From an uncultured Spirochaetales bacterium (GTDB taxonomy: Bacteria; Spirochaetota; Spirochaetia; Sphaerochaetales; Sphaerochaetaceae), in the NCBI GenBank assembly GCA_949288415.1, contig CASEKE010000005.1:1-47981 (forward strand): a DNA stretch of 47,981 nt, written 5' to 3'. Every line of letters begins with the position of its first letter. Within the stretch, counting starts at the first letter, position 1. Position numbers and translations under genes: made by a program. Shown here one piece after another: positions 1-9,088 of the stretch. The notes under the pieces were generated by a model, which was given only the letters and a program-made list of their open reading frames with translations, was not told the origin of the DNA and made no database searches.

Positions 1-66
1 CTCGACTTGCATGCTTAAAACGCGCCGCCAGCGTTCGTTCTGAGCCAGGATCAAACTCTCCGTCAT
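1..66 (-). rRNA. rrs: 16S rRNA, 5' end (cut by window edge)
   Basis: The complement of positions 40-59 is the near-universal 27F priming site (AGAGTTTGATCCTGGCTCAG), and it is followed by the conserved GAACGAACGCTGGCGGC stretch. Counting back from E. coli position 8 puts the mature 5' end near 66. Only about 66 bases are present; the rest lies outside the window to the left. The GCGCG-TTTTAAGCATGCAAGTCGAG wording resembles spirochaete 16S genes, which is the main taxonomic clue. Confidence 0.95.
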
Positions 67-73
67 GGTTCAT

Positions 74-184
74 CCGCGGCTTGCGCCGCGGCTACTTCCA
101 TTCTTTCCGGACGAGCTTCCCCTGCCATCTCGCTGGCAATATAATTGCCTTGTTCGTGAATTGACAGAAGCTCCCTCAAGCTTC
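74..184 (-). other. 16S rRNA leader with three hairpins
   Basis: No gene is visible between the rRNA promoter and the 16S start. Three perfect inverted repeats lie here: CCGCGGC-TTGC-GCCGCGG (74-91), GGCAAT-ATA-ATTGCC (135-149) and GAAGCT-N6-AGCTTC (167-184). They probably fold in the precursor rRNA leader and may take part in processing. The role is inferred; the repeats are seen directly. Confidence 0.5.
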
Positions 185-264
185 CTCGTCTCTCTCTTCT
201 CCTTCGCTTCCGAATGTCGAAAAATCCTGCGCCTTCCGGAACCCTCGCCCCGACGCGCTCAAAT

Positions 265-293
265 AACCTACACCTTCCTGCAACATTTGTCAA
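265..293 (-). promoter_or_regulatory. Putative rRNA operon promoter
   Basis: On the minus strand a perfect TTGACA (293-288) is followed after exactly 17 bases by TAGGTT (270-265), pointing at the 16S gene about 200 bases downstream. The -35 matches fully and the -10 at three of six positions. Confidence 0.6.
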
Positions 294-326
294 CAATCTT
301 TCTATTTTTTTATTGCAAAATATTTG

Positions 327-355
327 TTCAAATATTTAATTTCTTGTTGTACAAT
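327..355 (+). promoter_or_regulatory. Promoter of the LUD-domain gene
   Basis: TTCAAA (327-332), a 17-base spacer and TACAAT (350-355). The -10 ends only 7 bases before the ATG at 363, and there is no Shine-Dalgarno sequence, so a leaderless or nearly leaderless mRNA is predicted. The region is AT-rich and divergent from the rRNA promoter. Confidence 0.5.
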
Positions 356-362
356 GCTTTAT

Positions 363-1001
363 ATGGATAAACAAAAAGAAATAAGACAAGCTTTCGAGAG
401 AAACAACTTCGGTTTCACCTATCTGGAGAACAAACAGGAGCTTCCGGCTCTTCTGGATGGAATGATGAAAAGCGGATCGGTCGTATCGGTAGGCGGTTCT
501 ATGACGCTTTTCGAGACCGGAGTGATCGATTATCTGAGAAGCGGACGCTTCGACTTTCTGGACAGATATGCCGAAAATGCGGATACAAAGAAGATCTACA
601 GGGAGAGCTTCTTTGCAGATTACTACCTTGCAAGCGCCAATGCCCTGACGATGCATGGCGAGGTATACATGGTCGACGGTACAGGAAACAGGGTCGCGGC
701 CACCATCTATGGCCCGGACAAGGTATTTCTGATATGTGGGACAAACAAAATCGTGACCGACTTGAACGAAGCCGTATACAGAGTCGAGTCGACGGCTGCA
801 CCGCTCAACGCGAAACGGCTCAGACTCAAAACTTTCTGCAACGAAAACGGACGATGCGCACAGAACGGCCTGGACGAAAGGAACCTGATGTGCGGTTTCC
901 GCTGCAGCGAGACCATATGCTGCTCCACGGCCGTGCTCTCCAGGCAGAAAGTGAAAGAGAGGATACATATCATCCTCATAGAAGGAAACTTCGGTTACTG
1001 A
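363..1001 (+). CDS. LUD-domain protein (LutC/YkgG-like, DUF162)
   Basis: A 212-residue protein of the LUD (lactate utilisation) domain family. The N-terminal third carries the family hallmark of a glycine/serine loop followed by a T-L-x-E-x-G motif (VVSVGGSMTLFETGVIDYL), and the middle has the DGTGNRVAATIYGP and NKIV segments. The C-terminal part is cysteine-rich (CNENGRC, CGFRCSETICC), as in many single-domain members. Relatives act with iron-sulphur lactate oxidase complexes (LutABC), but no lutA or lutB lies nearby, so the substrate is unknown. Upstream ATGs at 324 and 354 exist. The one at 363 is chosen because the family normally starts near MDKQKEIRQAFERNNF and because of the -10 placement. 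Confidence 0.8.
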   Translation: MDKQKEIRQAFERNNFGFTYLENKQELPALLDGMMKSGSVVSVGGSMTLFETGVIDYLRSGRFDFLDRYAENADTKKIYRESFFADYYLASANALTMHGEVYMVDGTGNRVAATIYGPDKVFLICGTNKIVTDLNEAVYRVESTAAPLNAKRLRLKTFCNENGRCAQNGLDERNLMCGFRCSETICCSTAVLSRQKVKERIHIILIEGNFGY

Positions 1002-1002
1002 A

Positions 1003-1036
1003 AGAAAAAGGCAGCCTCGGCTGCCTTCCTTGTTTT
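1003..1036. terminator. Bidirectional terminator
   Basis: Hairpin GGCAGC-CTCG-GCTGCC (1010-1025) between two converging genes. On the plus strand TTCCTTGTTTT follows; on the minus strand the stem is followed by CTTTTTCTTT. It can end both the LUD gene and the V-ATPase operon. Confidence 0.8.
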
Positions 1037-1038
1037 GC

Positions 1039-1497
1039 TCAATTCTCCTGGAGTACCAGCGACGACAGTTCCTGCGGACTGCCTACGTTCTTTATTGCCT
1101 TTATCAACGAAGTGTTCTTTGCAAGCTTCGCAATCTGGCTGAGGACCTGTACGTGCTCGCTCGGATTGTCTGTACTTCCCAGAACGAGGAAGAAAACCTT
1201 CGTGGTATTTCCGTCCGGCGCCCCGAAATCGATGTCCTTCCGGGATACGGCAAGCGCGACAAGAGTGTTCTTGATGAAATCGAGCTTGGCGTGCGGAATG
1301 GCGATGCCGTTCTCAAGCCCGGTGGAGCAGAGAGTCTCCCTTGCAAAGACTGCATCCTCGACGTGTTTCCTGGAAATCTCGTCGAAGCCGTATGCGGCAC
1401 AGAACTTTTCGATGAGGTCGGTCAGTACGCTCTGCTTGTCCTCACCTTCAAGCGGATAAAAACAAAATTCCTTCTTCAACGCATCCATCAGTCCCAT
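1039..1497 (-). CDS. PTS IIA domain protein, Ntr/fructose type (PtsN-like)
   Basis: A 152-residue single-domain PTS EIIA of the fructose/mannitol/Ntr class. The phosphorylatable histidine sits in GLENGIAIPHAKLD (about His69). No EIIB or EIIC is attached or adjacent, so a regulatory rather than sugar-transport role is likely. The start at 1497 overlaps the upstream stop by one base (TAATG) and has AGGAGG seven to eight bases before it. A longer frame from 1524 would run into the previous gene. It is the last gene of the V-ATPase operon and is translationally coupled to the stress-protein gene, suggesting co-expression with the ATPase. Confidence 0.85.
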   Translation of the reverse strand: MGLMDALKKEFCFYPLEGEDKQSVLTDLIEKFCAAYGFDEISRKHVEDAVFARETLCSTGLENGIAIPHAKLDFIKNTLVALAVSRKDIDFGAPDGNTTKVFFLVLGSTDNPSEHVQVLSQIAKLAKNTSLIKAIKNVGSPQELSSLVLQEN

Positions 1498-1988
1498 TAG
1501 AAATCCTCCTCGAACCTTGTCCATATGTCATCCGAATCCTTGACGACAAGAACCGGACATGGACATGTCCTCAACATCCTGTCGCTCTCGCTTACAAGCT
1601 CCTCCCTTCTGCTTCTGATGACGTTGACAGGTCCCAGAACAAGAAGATCGATGTGCTTGTTCTTGATATATTTCATCACCTCGGAGTGCGGAGAGCCTTC
1701 AAGCTCCTCGGTCTCGATCTCCATCCCCTTCTGCATCGCAAGCTTCCTCGCATGTCTCAGATGGCGCTCGGCATCCTTCTTGAGATCCGCAAGATACTCG
1801 CTCTTCTCCTGGTCGATGAAGATATGGCTCATCACGAGATCACCCAACGCCTTGCTGTTGACGACATACAAGGCATGCAATCTCGAACCGGTGCTTCTGG
1901 CAAGCAAGATCGAATACATGAGAGCGCTTATCGAACCCTCCGATCCGTCCAGATAAACCAGTATATCCATAAATGGAGCATTGTTCAT
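1497..1988 (-). CDS. Universal stress protein (UspA family)
   Basis: A 163-residue single Usp domain. It has the N-terminal strand with Asp (ILVYLDGSEGSISAL), the strand LHALYVVNS and the C-terminal strand CPCPVLVVKD. The family's ATP-binding signature G-x2-G-x9-G(S/T) is not present: the loop after DLLVLG reads PVNVIRSRREELVSE, with no further glycines. It therefore resembles the non-ATP-binding UspA subgroup. Its ATG overlaps the atpD stop (TGATG) and GGAG precedes it. The location downstream of atpD suggests it is made together with the ATPase, perhaps tying energy state to stress handling; that is inference. Confidence 0.85.
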   Translation of the reverse strand: MNNAPFMDILVYLDGSEGSISALMYSILLARSTGSRLHALYVVNSKALGDLVMSHIFIDQEKSEYLADLKKDAERHLRHARKLAMQKGMEIETEELEGSPHSEVMKYIKNKHIDLLVLGPVNVIRSRREELVSESDRMLRTCPCPVLVVKDSDDIWTRFEEDF

Positions 1989-2641
1989 CAGTTTTCTCCT
2001 TCTGTTTCCACTATCGTTTCACCCTGCTTCTGCATCCTGTCCTTCACGACCTTAAGAAGTATGAAGGATTCCCTCTCCTGCTCCTCTATACGGGAAAGAA
2101 GATATTTACAGGTCTCTTCCTTGTCAGGGATGACAAGCTTCTCGAGCGCATTTACCTTGCGTATCGTCTTCTTGACCTCCTTGGCCAGCCTCATTATCGA
2201 GACCTTGAGCTCGGCCATCCGGCCCATGAGCTCCAGGGCCTCCCTGTACTTGTTCAGCGCGACTTCGCTGAGCATGCTGGTCCCCTCAGGAGAGAAGAAC
2301 GGCCCCTCTCCCTCGAAAGACGTTTCAACCTTCGGAAGTGTGACACCCATCACCTTCCTGCTCTTCAGATCTATCGAAGAAGTGATGTTGACTGCACCTG
2401 CAAGGTTTGCGATCTTGAGCCTGCCCATGTGCATTATAGCATCCTGAAGGGCCTTCTCCGCGTCGAGAAGGGATTTTTCAACACGGTTCTGATAATCGAC
2501 GGCCTGGTCGACCAGAGTCAGAAGCTCGCTTACAAGGATGCTTCTTTTCTGGTCCAACAAATCATAGCCGAGCCTGGAGAACGCCAGGTCCTCCTTGAGC
2601 TTCATCAGATTGCTTCGCGTAGGTGCAAGACTCGTATCCAT
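1988..2641 (-). CDS. atpD: V-type ATP synthase/ATPase subunit D
   Basis: A 217-residue subunit D, which forms the long antiparallel coiled coil of the central rotor inside the A3B3 headpiece. The N-terminus LAPTRSNLMKLKEDLAFSRLGYDLLDQKRSILV is typical of the family, where TR.....K..L..A..G..LL..K dominates. The C-terminal helix (KEVKKTIRKVNALEKLVIP) matches the other half of the coil. The length is usual. It follows atpB after three bases, the order B-D seen in most bacterial and archaeal V/A-ATPase operons. Confidence 0.95.
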   Translation of the reverse strand: MDTSLAPTRSNLMKLKEDLAFSRLGYDLLDQKRSILVSELLTLVDQAVDYQNRVEKSLLDAEKALQDAIMHMGRLKIANLAGAVNITSSIDLKSRKVMGVTLPKVETSFEGEGPFFSPEGTSMLSEVALNKYREALELMGRMAELKVSIMRLAKEVKKTIRKVNALEKLVIPDKEETCKYLLSRIEEQERESFILLKVVKDRMQKQGETIVETEGEN

Positions 2642-2644
2642 TGA

Positions 2645-4066
2645 TCAACCCTTGTAATGCGCGTTGATCTCGTCTTCGGTGAGGCGCGCAAGCTCCTCCG
2701 CAGGAAGAATCGACAACGCATCCCAGCCGAGATCGAGGGTCTGTTCTATCGACCTGTCCTCGTCATATCTCTGGGCGACGAACTTCTTCTCGAAGAAATC
2801 GCCGAACTCGAGGTACTTGTGGTCGACTTCGGTAAGCTCCTCCTCTCCGATGACGGACGCGAGGTTTCTCACATCTTTCACGTGGGAATATGAAGCGAAC
2901 AGCTGGTTGGACAGATGAGGATGGTCATCCCTCGTCATACCCTCTCCGATTCCGTCCTTCATGAGTCTCGACAAAGAAGGAAGACAGTTGATCGGCGGAT
3001 ATATGCCTCTACCGTGCATATCCCTGTCGAAGACTATCTGTCCTTCCGTGATGTAACCTGTCAGGTCCGGGATAGGATGGGAGATGTCGTCGTTCGGCAT
3101 CGTCAGGATCGGCAGCTGCGTGATCGATCCGCTCTTTCCACTGATCTTGCCCGATCTCTCGTAGAGCTCCGCAAGGTTGGAATAGAGGTATCCTGGATAT
3201 CCCTTTCTTGAAGGAATTTCGCCTCTGAGCGTCGAAATCTCCCTGAGGGACTCGCAGTAGTTCGTCATGTCGGTCATGATCACGAGAACCTGCTTGCCTT
3301 TGTCGAAAGCAAGGTGCTCGGCCAAAGTGAGCGCGGTTCTGGGCGTGATCGTCCTCTCGATCGATGGATCGTCGGCAAGGGACAAAAAGAGCGCGACGTT
3401 GTCAAGGACGCCTGTCTCCTCGAAACTGTCGATGAAGAACTTCGCGACGTCGTACTTGACGCCCATGGCAGCGAAGACGATCGCGAAATCGCTCTTTCCG
3501 CCGCGGACCTTGGCCTGACGGGCTATCTGCGCGGCAAGCTGGTTGTGCTCGAGTCCGTTTCCAGAGAAAATCGGGAGTTTCTGCCCCTGTATCAGTGTGG
3601 TCATACCGTCGATGACGGATATTCCGGTCTGGATGAAATCTCGGGGATACTCTCGCGCGGTCGGGTTGATAGGAACGCCGTTGACGTCCCTTTCGTCGAA
3701 CGCGGAAGGATTCCTGGCTCCGTCCCTGCTCTTTCCGAGTCCGTTCATGACCCTTCCGAGCATCTTGTCGGTGACACCGAGAGTGAGAGGTTCTCCAAGG
3801 AAGCGCATGCTCGTTCCCGGTAGCGAAAGTCCGTCCGTGCCTTCGAATACCTGCACGCACACAGCCTCGTCGGAAGTGTCGAGGACCTGTCCGGACTTGA
3901 TCTCCCCATCTGCCGTCCTTATCTCGACCAGCTCGCCATATCCGACCGGATGGGTGTTTCTCATGTATACAAGCGGTCCGTCTATTTTCGACGCACCCTT
4001 GTATTCCCTTCCGGCAAGCAGCGTCCTGTCGCTGGTCTTCAATAGAGTATCATTAGTTTTCATCAT
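2645..4066 (-). CDS. atpB: V-type ATP synthase/ATPase subunit B
   Basis: A 473-residue regulatory, nucleotide-binding but non-catalytic subunit of the A3B3 hexamer. Residues around [18 protein letters not shown] replace the Walker A loop of subunit A, as usual for B. Other family segments are [52 protein letters not shown] and [21 protein letters not shown]. Two ATGs are in tandem; the first (4066) has AGGA seven bases upstream and lies inside the end of atpA (14-base overlap), indicating translational coupling. Confidence 0.97.
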   Translation of the reverse strand: MMKTNDTLLKTSDRTLLAGREYKGASKIDGPLVYMRNTHPVGYGELVEIRTADGEIKSGQVLDTSDEAVCVQVFEGTDGLSLPGTSMRFLGEPLTLGVTDKMLGRVMNGLGKSRDGARNPSAFDERDVNGVPINPTAREYPRDFIQTGISVIDGMTTLIQGQKLPIFSGNGLEHNQLAAQIARQAKVRGGKSDFAIVFAAMGVKYDVAKFFIDSFEETGVLDNVALFLSLADDPSIERTITPRTALTLAEHLAFDKGKQVLVIMTDMTNYCESLREISTLRGEIPSRKGYPGYLYSNLAELYERSGKISGKSGSITQLPILTMPNDDISHPIPDLTGYITEGQIVFDRDMHGRGIYPPINCLPSLSRLMKDGIGEGMTRDDHPHLSNQLFASYSHVKDVRNLASVIGEEELTEVDHKYLEFGDFFEKKFVAQRYDEDRSIEQTLDLGWDALSILPAEELARLTEDEINAHYKG

Positions 4067-5837
4067 ACAAACTTCCTAACTGCATCATGGACCTCTCCAG
4101 CTTCAAGGAGAGCTTATCTATGTCGTCCGCTTGGTCGTTGGCGATGTTGAATCGCATCTTCTGAATCTCCTGGACGACGGAAAGCCGTCGGATCTTCACC
4201 ATCGGAACTCCCTTCGAAATCGCCTCCTGGCCGAGGTCGTAGTAGTGAAGGATGATCTCGAGCATCTTCACCTGTTTCGGGACCGCACAGTACCTGTCTA
4301 TCTCGTCGAAGGCGTTCTGCTGGAGGAATGCAGTCTTGAAAAGAGAGCAGACCTCGATTATGAAGTTCTGCGAATCGGGCAGCGCATCCGGACCGACAAG
4401 CTTGACGATCTGTTGGAGCCTCACTTCCTTCTGAAGGAGCTCCATTATCCTCTGCCTGTTCGAGTACCAGAGATTATTGCTGGCCCTTCCCCACCAGTCC
4501 TTCACTTCGTCGGTGTATTCGCTGTAGCTGTCCAGCCACGAAATGGCTGGATAGTGTCTCGAGGAGGCAAGAGCCCTGTCAAGTCCCCAGAAGCAACGCA
4601 CGAAGCGCTTGGTGTGCTGGGTGACAGGTTCGGAGAAGTCTCCGCCGGGAGGCGAGACTGCACCGATGACGGACACGGATCCTTCGCTTCCGTTCAGGCT
4701 TCTCATGTGTCCCGCCCTCTCGTAGAACTGTGCGATGCGCGTCGGCAGGTATGCGGGGAATCCTTCCTCGGCAGGCATCTCCTCCATTCTTCCGGAAAGC
4801 TCCCTCAGTGCCTCCGCCCATCTGGACGTACTGTCAGCCATTATGGCTACGTTGTAGCCCATGTCGCGATAGTATTCGGCCATCGTTATGCCTGTGTAGA
4901 TGCTTGCCTCGCGGGCGGAAACAGGCATGTTGGAAGTATTGGCTATGAGGATGGTCCTGTGCATCAGGGACTGTCCCGTTCGAGGATCGACAAGGTGAGG
5001 GAACTCGCGAAGAACATCCGTCATCTCGTTTCCGCGTTCGCCGCATCCTATATATACGATTATGTCCGCATCGCACCACTGCGCTATGGCATGCTGCGTC
5101 ATGGTCTTTCCTGTCCCGAATCCTCCGGGAATGGCTACCGTGCCGCCCTTTGCCAGCGGGAAAAGAGAATCGATGACTCTCAGTCCGGTAAGCAGAGGTG
5201 TGTCGAGGGAAAGTCTTTCCTTGACGGGACGCGGAACCCTGATCGGCCAGTACTGCGTCATCGTAAGCTTCCTGTTGACGCCGTTGCCGTCGGTTATTGT
5301 CGCAATTTCTTCGCTGACCGTGTAGTCACCTTCCTTGGCAAGGGATACAAGAGTCCAGGTTCCCTTCAGATCGGAAGGGGCCATTATCCTGTGGACGACC
5401 CTGTCCGTCTCGTCGACGCTTCCTATGACCGTTCCCGCAACGACCTCGTCCCCGAGAGAAAGGACAGGGACGAAATGCCATTTCCTATCGTGGCTGACGG
5501 CGCTCGTCGAAATGCCCCTCGCGATGAAGTCTCCGCTGAGTGCGCGCAGTTCCTCGAGAGGGCGCTGGATTCCGTCGTAGATGTTGCCTATGAGCCCGGG
5601 GGCAAGTTCCACAGAAAGACTCATCTGAGAACCGTACACGTTGTCCCCGGGAGCGATGCCTGTGGCATCCTCGTAGACCTGGACCGTCGCCACGTTCCCG
5701 TTCAGCTTTACTATCTCGCCGACGATGCCGAGCTCTCCGACATGGACGAGCTCCTCCATCTTCGCATCGGTGATTCCGCTGACCTGGAGGACAGGTCCGC
5801 TCACCCTTTTGACTCTACCTACTATTCTGCCTTGCAT
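4053..5837 (-). CDS. atpA: V-type ATP synthase/ATPase catalytic subunit A
   Basis: The 594-residue catalytic subunit. The P-loop GGFGTGKT lies at residues 238-245 and the catalytic glutamate region [13 protein letters not shown] at about 259-271. The non-homologous insert typical of V/A-type A subunits ([19 protein letters not shown] and flanks) is present between residues 110 and 200, separating it from F-type beta subunits. It couples ATP hydrolysis or synthesis to rotor turning at the cytoplasmic face. ATG 5837 is preceded by AGGAAG and overlaps the end of atpE by 23 bases. Confidence 0.98.
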   Translation of the reverse strand: MQGRIVGRVKRVSGPVLQVSGITDAKMEELVHVGELGIVGEIVKLNGNVATVQVYEDATGIAPGDNVYGSQMSLSVELAPGLIGNIYDGIQRPLEELRALSGDFIARGISTSAVSHDRKWHFVPVLSLGDEVVAGTVIGSVDETDRVVHRIMAPSDLKGTWTLVSLAKEGDYTVSEEIATITDGNGVNRKLTMTQYWPIRVPRPVKERLSLDTPLLTGLRVIDSLFPLAKGGTVAIPGGFGTGKTMTQHAIAQWCDADIIVYIGCGERGNEMTDVLREFPHLVDPRTGQSLMHRTILIANTSNMPVSAREASIYTGITMAEYYRDMGYNVAIMADSTSRWAEALRELSGRMEEMPAEEGFPAYLPTRIAQFYERAGHMRSLNGSEGSVSVIGAVSPPGGDFSEPVTQHTKRFVRCFWGLDRALASSRHYPAISWLDSYSEYTDEVKDWWGRASNNLWYSNRQRIMELLQKEVRLQQIVKLVGPDALPDSQNFIIEVCSLFKTAFLQQNAFDEIDRYCAVPKQVKMLEIILHYYDLGQEAISKGVPMVKIRRLSVVQEIQKMRFNIANDQADDIDKLSLKLERSMMQLGSLYDEN

Positions 5838-6441
5838 TTTCTTCCTGCACTATCTTTCTGATGTCCTTCAAGTAGCGTCTTTTCCTGACGCTGAGAAGGT
5901 TGTCGTAGCTGACCTTTCCGTCTTCGGAAGAGACGACGACTCCGAGCTCGCTGCATAGCTTCTCGTCGAGGCAGAGATCTATCTCGGCCCCCGTTCTCTC
6001 CTTGATGATGGCTGCGGCCTCCTGCAACATAGTCTCGTCCACCCTTGCATCCTTGGACGAGGAGACCACCGCCTTCCTGCGGTCGAGACCGATCGCGGCC
6101 TCGACGGTCCATTCGACAAGGGCCTTGCGGATGCTCCCATCCTTGACCATGGCGGCAATCCTTCTGTCGACCTCGGCCATGATGAGGGAATAGGATGAAT
6201 CCATGTTCCTAAGCTCTGCAAGACGATCGATGCTGCGCTTTGCACTCTCTTCCTTGAGCTCGAGCTGCTGGAGCCTGAACCTGCAGGTCCTTTCTTCCGC
6301 CTCAAGCGCGCTCTCAGCTTCCTTGACTCCGTCTTTCCCGATGAGTTCGGCCTCATCCTTCGCCTTGGAAATTATGTTCTGCGCCTTTGCCTCCGCATCC
6401 GCGAGGATGCCTGCAATGAGCGCATTGTCCTTTTCGATCAT
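5815..6441 (-). CDS. atpE: V-type ATP synthase/ATPase subunit E
   Basis: A 208-residue peripheral-stalk subunit E. The N-terminal half is a charged, alanine-rich coiled coil (ILADAEAKAQNIISKAKDEAELIGKDGVKEAE) and the C-terminal half is the globular domain that holds the top of A3B3. It is expected to pair with the G/H subunit encoded first in the operon. Its ATG overlaps the atpF stop as ATGA. Sequence conservation in this family is low, so the call rests on the coiled coil, length and operon position. Confidence 0.9.
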   Translation of the reverse strand: MIEKDNALIAGILADAEAKAQNIISKAKDEAELIGKDGVKEAESALEAEERTCRFRLQQLELKEESAKRSIDRLAELRNMDSSYSLIMAEVDRRIAAMVKDGSIRKALVEWTVEAAIGLDRRKAVVSSSKDARVDETMLQEAAAIIKERTGAEIDLCLDEKLCSELGVVVSSEDGKVSYDNLLSVRKRRYLKDIRKIVQEENARQNSR

Positions 6442-6737
6442 ATAGAAACTCCTATAGCCTCGTTGACGAGCTCCCTCAAGTCACGCTTGAATTTCCCGTC
6501 GCGCGACGGGATTTCGACAACCAGAGGGAAAGATTCGGAGAAAAGATACCTGTCCACCGTCTCCCTGATGAGGTCGGCGGTATCCTCCGTTATGATGATG
6601 ACACCGTATTCCTTTCTCTCCAGGACCTTCTGCCAGGCGGAAAGAGCCTCTTCCCGTGTATGGACGACCTCCCCCAGCACTCCTACTATGGAGAAGCCGA
6701 GCACGGTGTCATCGTCGCCGATGACAAAGTATTCCAT
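6438..6737 (-). CDS. atpF: V-type ATP synthase/ATPase subunit F
   Basis: A 99-residue subunit F, a small Rossmann-like central-stalk protein that binds subunit D. The start MEYFVIGDDDTVLGFSIVGV is the family hallmark (xxxVIGDxDTVxGFRLAG), and the GVIIITEDTADLIRETVD and PLVVEIPS segments follow. The start is ATG 6737, seven codons inside a longer frame that begins with TTG in atpK. It overlaps the end of atpK's stop region only slightly in position (the atpK stop is at 6745). Confidence 0.93.
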   Translation of the reverse strand: MEYFVIGDDDTVLGFSIVGVLGEVVHTREEALSAWQKVLERKEYGVIIITEDTADLIRETVDRYLFSESFPLVVEIPSRDGKFKRDLRELVNEAIGVSI

Positions 6738-6744
6738 ATTCCCG

Positions 6745-7089
6745 TCAGACCTTTCCAAGAATCATGAGCGCCGTGATGAATCCGAATACTACAAGACCCT
6801 CGGCAAGACCGATGAAGATAAGAGCGTTCGAAGCGATCTCGGGCTTCTCGGAGATGGCGCCCATTGCAGCCGCTCCTACGGTGGAGATTGCCCAACCTGC
6901 CGCGATGGCACCGAATCCGAATGCAAGCGCCGCTGCGAGGCAGATCCACGAAGCATTGTAATCCCCGCCTGCGACAGCCTCCGCAGCCGCGTAAATCGTC
7001 GGAGACGAAACAAATGCTGTAGCGAAAAGAAGTACGACAGTGAGCGTGATCGACATTGCGATCTTCCTCTTCAATTCAATTGCGGTCAT
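6745..7089 (-). CDS. atpK: V-type ATP synthase/ATPase proteolipid subunit K
   Basis: A 114-residue membrane ring subunit. After a hydrophobic N-terminal segment (about residues 12-38) come two further helices: CLAAALAFGFGAIAAGWAIS and NALIFIGLAEGLVVFGFITA. The second contains the ion-carrying glutamate in GLAEGLVVFG. It is a single-hairpin (8-kDa-like) proteolipid with an extra N-terminal segment rather than the duplicated 16-kDa form. No glutamine is seen in the first ring helix and no Thr/Ser follows the Glu, which argues weakly for proton rather than sodium coupling. GGAGG sits seven bases before the ATG. Confidence 0.93.
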   Translation of the reverse strand: MTAIELKRKIAMSITLTVVLLFATAFVSSPTIYAAAEAVAGGDYNASWICLAAALAFGFGAIAAGWAISTVGAAAMGAISEKPEIASNALIFIGLAEGLVVFGFITALMILGKV

Positions 7090-7108
7090 TTTGACCCTCC
7101 CATAAATT

Positions 7109-9088
7109 TCAATCGGCCTTCCGGACGCCGTCGAGTCCTATCGGGCTATAGGCGATTCCGTGACCGGTAAAATACTTGGTGAAGAACTCGTAGTAGTTGA
7201 GTCGGAGGCTGTTGATTCCGGCGGAAAGTCCCTCGAGAACAATCACGAGAACATTGCCCAGGATGATTATCACGACAGAGAAAAATACGTTTCCCGTCAT
7301 GTCGGCCATATCCTGGAACGCCGTCATGAGCGATACGTGCGCAATTCCGAGTCCCGCGACACGCATGAACGAAAGCGTGTTAGCCAGGAAACCGGAGAAA
7401 ATCTCGAGCATCTGTATGATGAACTCCATAACAGTGTCGATCACAAGCTGTCCGACCGACTTCCTGCTCTTGTGGCGACCGTGCAACGCATAGTGGAGAG
7501 GCTCCTTGAGCACCGTAAGCACGATAGGGACAAGTATCACAGGCAGAAGCCACGGAGCCGTGGGGAATACCTTGTAGTCGCTTGCGACGAAGCCGAAACC
7601 GAACCACACGCCCACAGCGTACATAATGCCGCCGACAAGACCGTTCTTGTCGAATATCAATTCAAAATATCTCTTCTTTCTGAAAAGATTTATCCAGTTG
7701 AGGACAAGTCCCAGAGAGATGATGCAGATACCGAATTTGATCGTTATGCCGAGGATGTCGTAGATATCCTGTATGTAACCTGAACCGCCATGTCCGTTGA
7801 CAACGCTATGATAGTTGAACCACAGAGCTGGGAACCAGGAGTATCCGAAGCAGGATCCAAAGAGAAGCCCTCCGACCATTGAAGCCGGCCCGAGATACAC
7901 GAGCAGCGAGCAGAGATACCTACTGATGAGTCCGTCCTTCTTCAAGGGATGGGTCTTGTAGCTCCACTTGCCGATTAGGCCGACAAGAAGAAGTACAAAG
8001 CCCTGTCCGAGATCGGCGAACATCAGCATGAACATCAGCATGTATGCCACTGCAGTGAACGGCGTCGGGTTGATCGAACCGTATTCGGGGACCGCATAGT
8101 TGTTGACGATGTGCTCGAACGGCTTGAGGAACTTCGGGCTGGTCATGCTCGACGGGACTTTGTCCCTGTCGACCGCCTCGGCATCCTTGCCTTCGATTAT
8201 GCATCTGCCCTTGGTGACGCTGCGTATGGTTTCCTCGACCATCCCGTAGTCCTCTTCGGGGACCCATCCGGAGAACAGCGTGGTATTCTTCGTATAGGAG
8301 AAGAACGACTCGACGTGCTCGCTGAGCTCGAAGAGCCTCACCTGCTTCCAGTATCCGACTAGCTCGTCCTTGTTCTCGAGTATCCGGGCCTTCACGTCGT
8401 CGCCGAGCTTTGAAAGAGTTGCCTTGTCGGTGGCGATCTTCTCCTCGAGACCGGCTTTGGCTCTATCCATAGCTCCGTGCTGGGCATCGACGTCCGTACT
8501 CTCGGTCCAGGCGAACTTGTCGAATATCTCGTTGGTCCGCGACGAATCCCTCTTGAACGTGAGAGAGACCATAGGATCGCAATCCGAAATCACGATTCCG
8601 CCAAGCGGTGTCATGCGGGCAAGGAAATCGTCCTTTCTCTGTGCGACGGTGCCGACTCTAAGGTCGAGGTAATCCTTCCTGCCCTCGTTCACATACCTGA
8701 GCATCTCGGTCTCGTTGAGCAACCTCTGGTTGACGTTCTTCTGCTGCTCCTTCAGGTTCTGCATGCCCATGCCGAGCCTGTCGAGGAACTTTCTTATCCT
8801 GTCCGTCTCGACCGGTGCAGGATTGTCGAGATCCACCCCGTCAAGCGACGGAAGGACCACGTCGGCCTGCTTGAAAAGGACTTCAATCCTTCCTCTGAGA
8901 TCCCCGAGGACCTGTATGTTTTCGGCATCGTTGCGGGTGCCGAGCTTCTTCAGCTGTTCCTCGCCAAGGGAATCAAGCCGGACGAAATCCATTACGCCCT
9001 TCTCGAGAAGATGCCTTACGACCTTGTCCCTGTCCTCGTCCAATACAACCGCAGTGAGCATCTTCATTCTGCGGGTAAACATGCTCAT
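7109..9088 (-). CDS. atpI: V-type ATP synthase/ATPase subunit I (a-subunit homologue)
   Basis: A 659-residue membrane stator subunit. The first roughly 330 residues are a soluble, coiled-coil domain (MFTRRMKMLTAVVLDEDRDKVVRHL onward). The rest holds seven to eight membrane helices, including YMLMFMLMFADLGQGFVLLLVG and the conserved ANTLSFMRVAGLGIAHVSL, whose arginine is the usual half-channel residue. It forms the ion path against the K ring. The start overlaps the atpC stop as ATGA, with GGGAGG upstream. Confidence 0.96.
   Translation of the reverse strand: MSMFTRRMKMLTAVVLDEDRDKVVRHLLEKGVMDFVRLDSLGEEQLKKLGTRNDAENIQVLGDLRGRIEVLFKQADVVLPSLDGVDLDNPAPVETDRIRKFLDRLGMGMQNLKEQQKNVNQRLLNETEMLRYVNEGRKDYLDLRVGTVAQRKDDFLARMTPLGGIVISDCDPMVSLTFKRDSSRTNEIFDKFAWTESTDVDAQHGAMDRAKAGLEEKIATDKATLSKLGDDVKARILENKDELVGYWKQVRLFELSEHVESFFSYTKNTTLFSGWVPEEDYGMVEETIRSVTKGRCIIEGKDAEAVDRDKVPSSMTSPKFLKPFEHIVNNYAVPEYGSINPTPFTAVAYMLMFMLMFADLGQGFVLLLVGLIGKWSYKTHPLKKDGLISRYLCSLLVYLGPASMVGGLLFGSCFGYSWFPALWFNYHSVVNGHGGSGYIQDIYDILGITIKFGICIISLGLVLNWINLFRKKRYFELIFDKNGLVGGIMYAVGVWFGFGFVASDYKVFPTAPWLLPVILVPIVLTVLKEPLHYALHGRHKSRKSVGQLVIDTVMEFIIQMLEIFSGFLANTLSFMRVAGLGIAHVSLMTAFQDMADMTGNVFFSVVIIILGNVLVIVLEGLSAGINSLRLNYYEFFTKYFTGHGIAYSPIGLDGVRKAD

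Noticed and set aside
4131..5861. Long open frame (576 codons) on the plus strand, opposite atpA
   Set aside because: It is the exact mirror of a highly conserved gene; its translation is rich in Arg, His and Val with no family motif, and no ribosome site lies upstream. Similar long mirrors opposite lysA, nrdD and the FGGY kinase were dismissed for the same reason.
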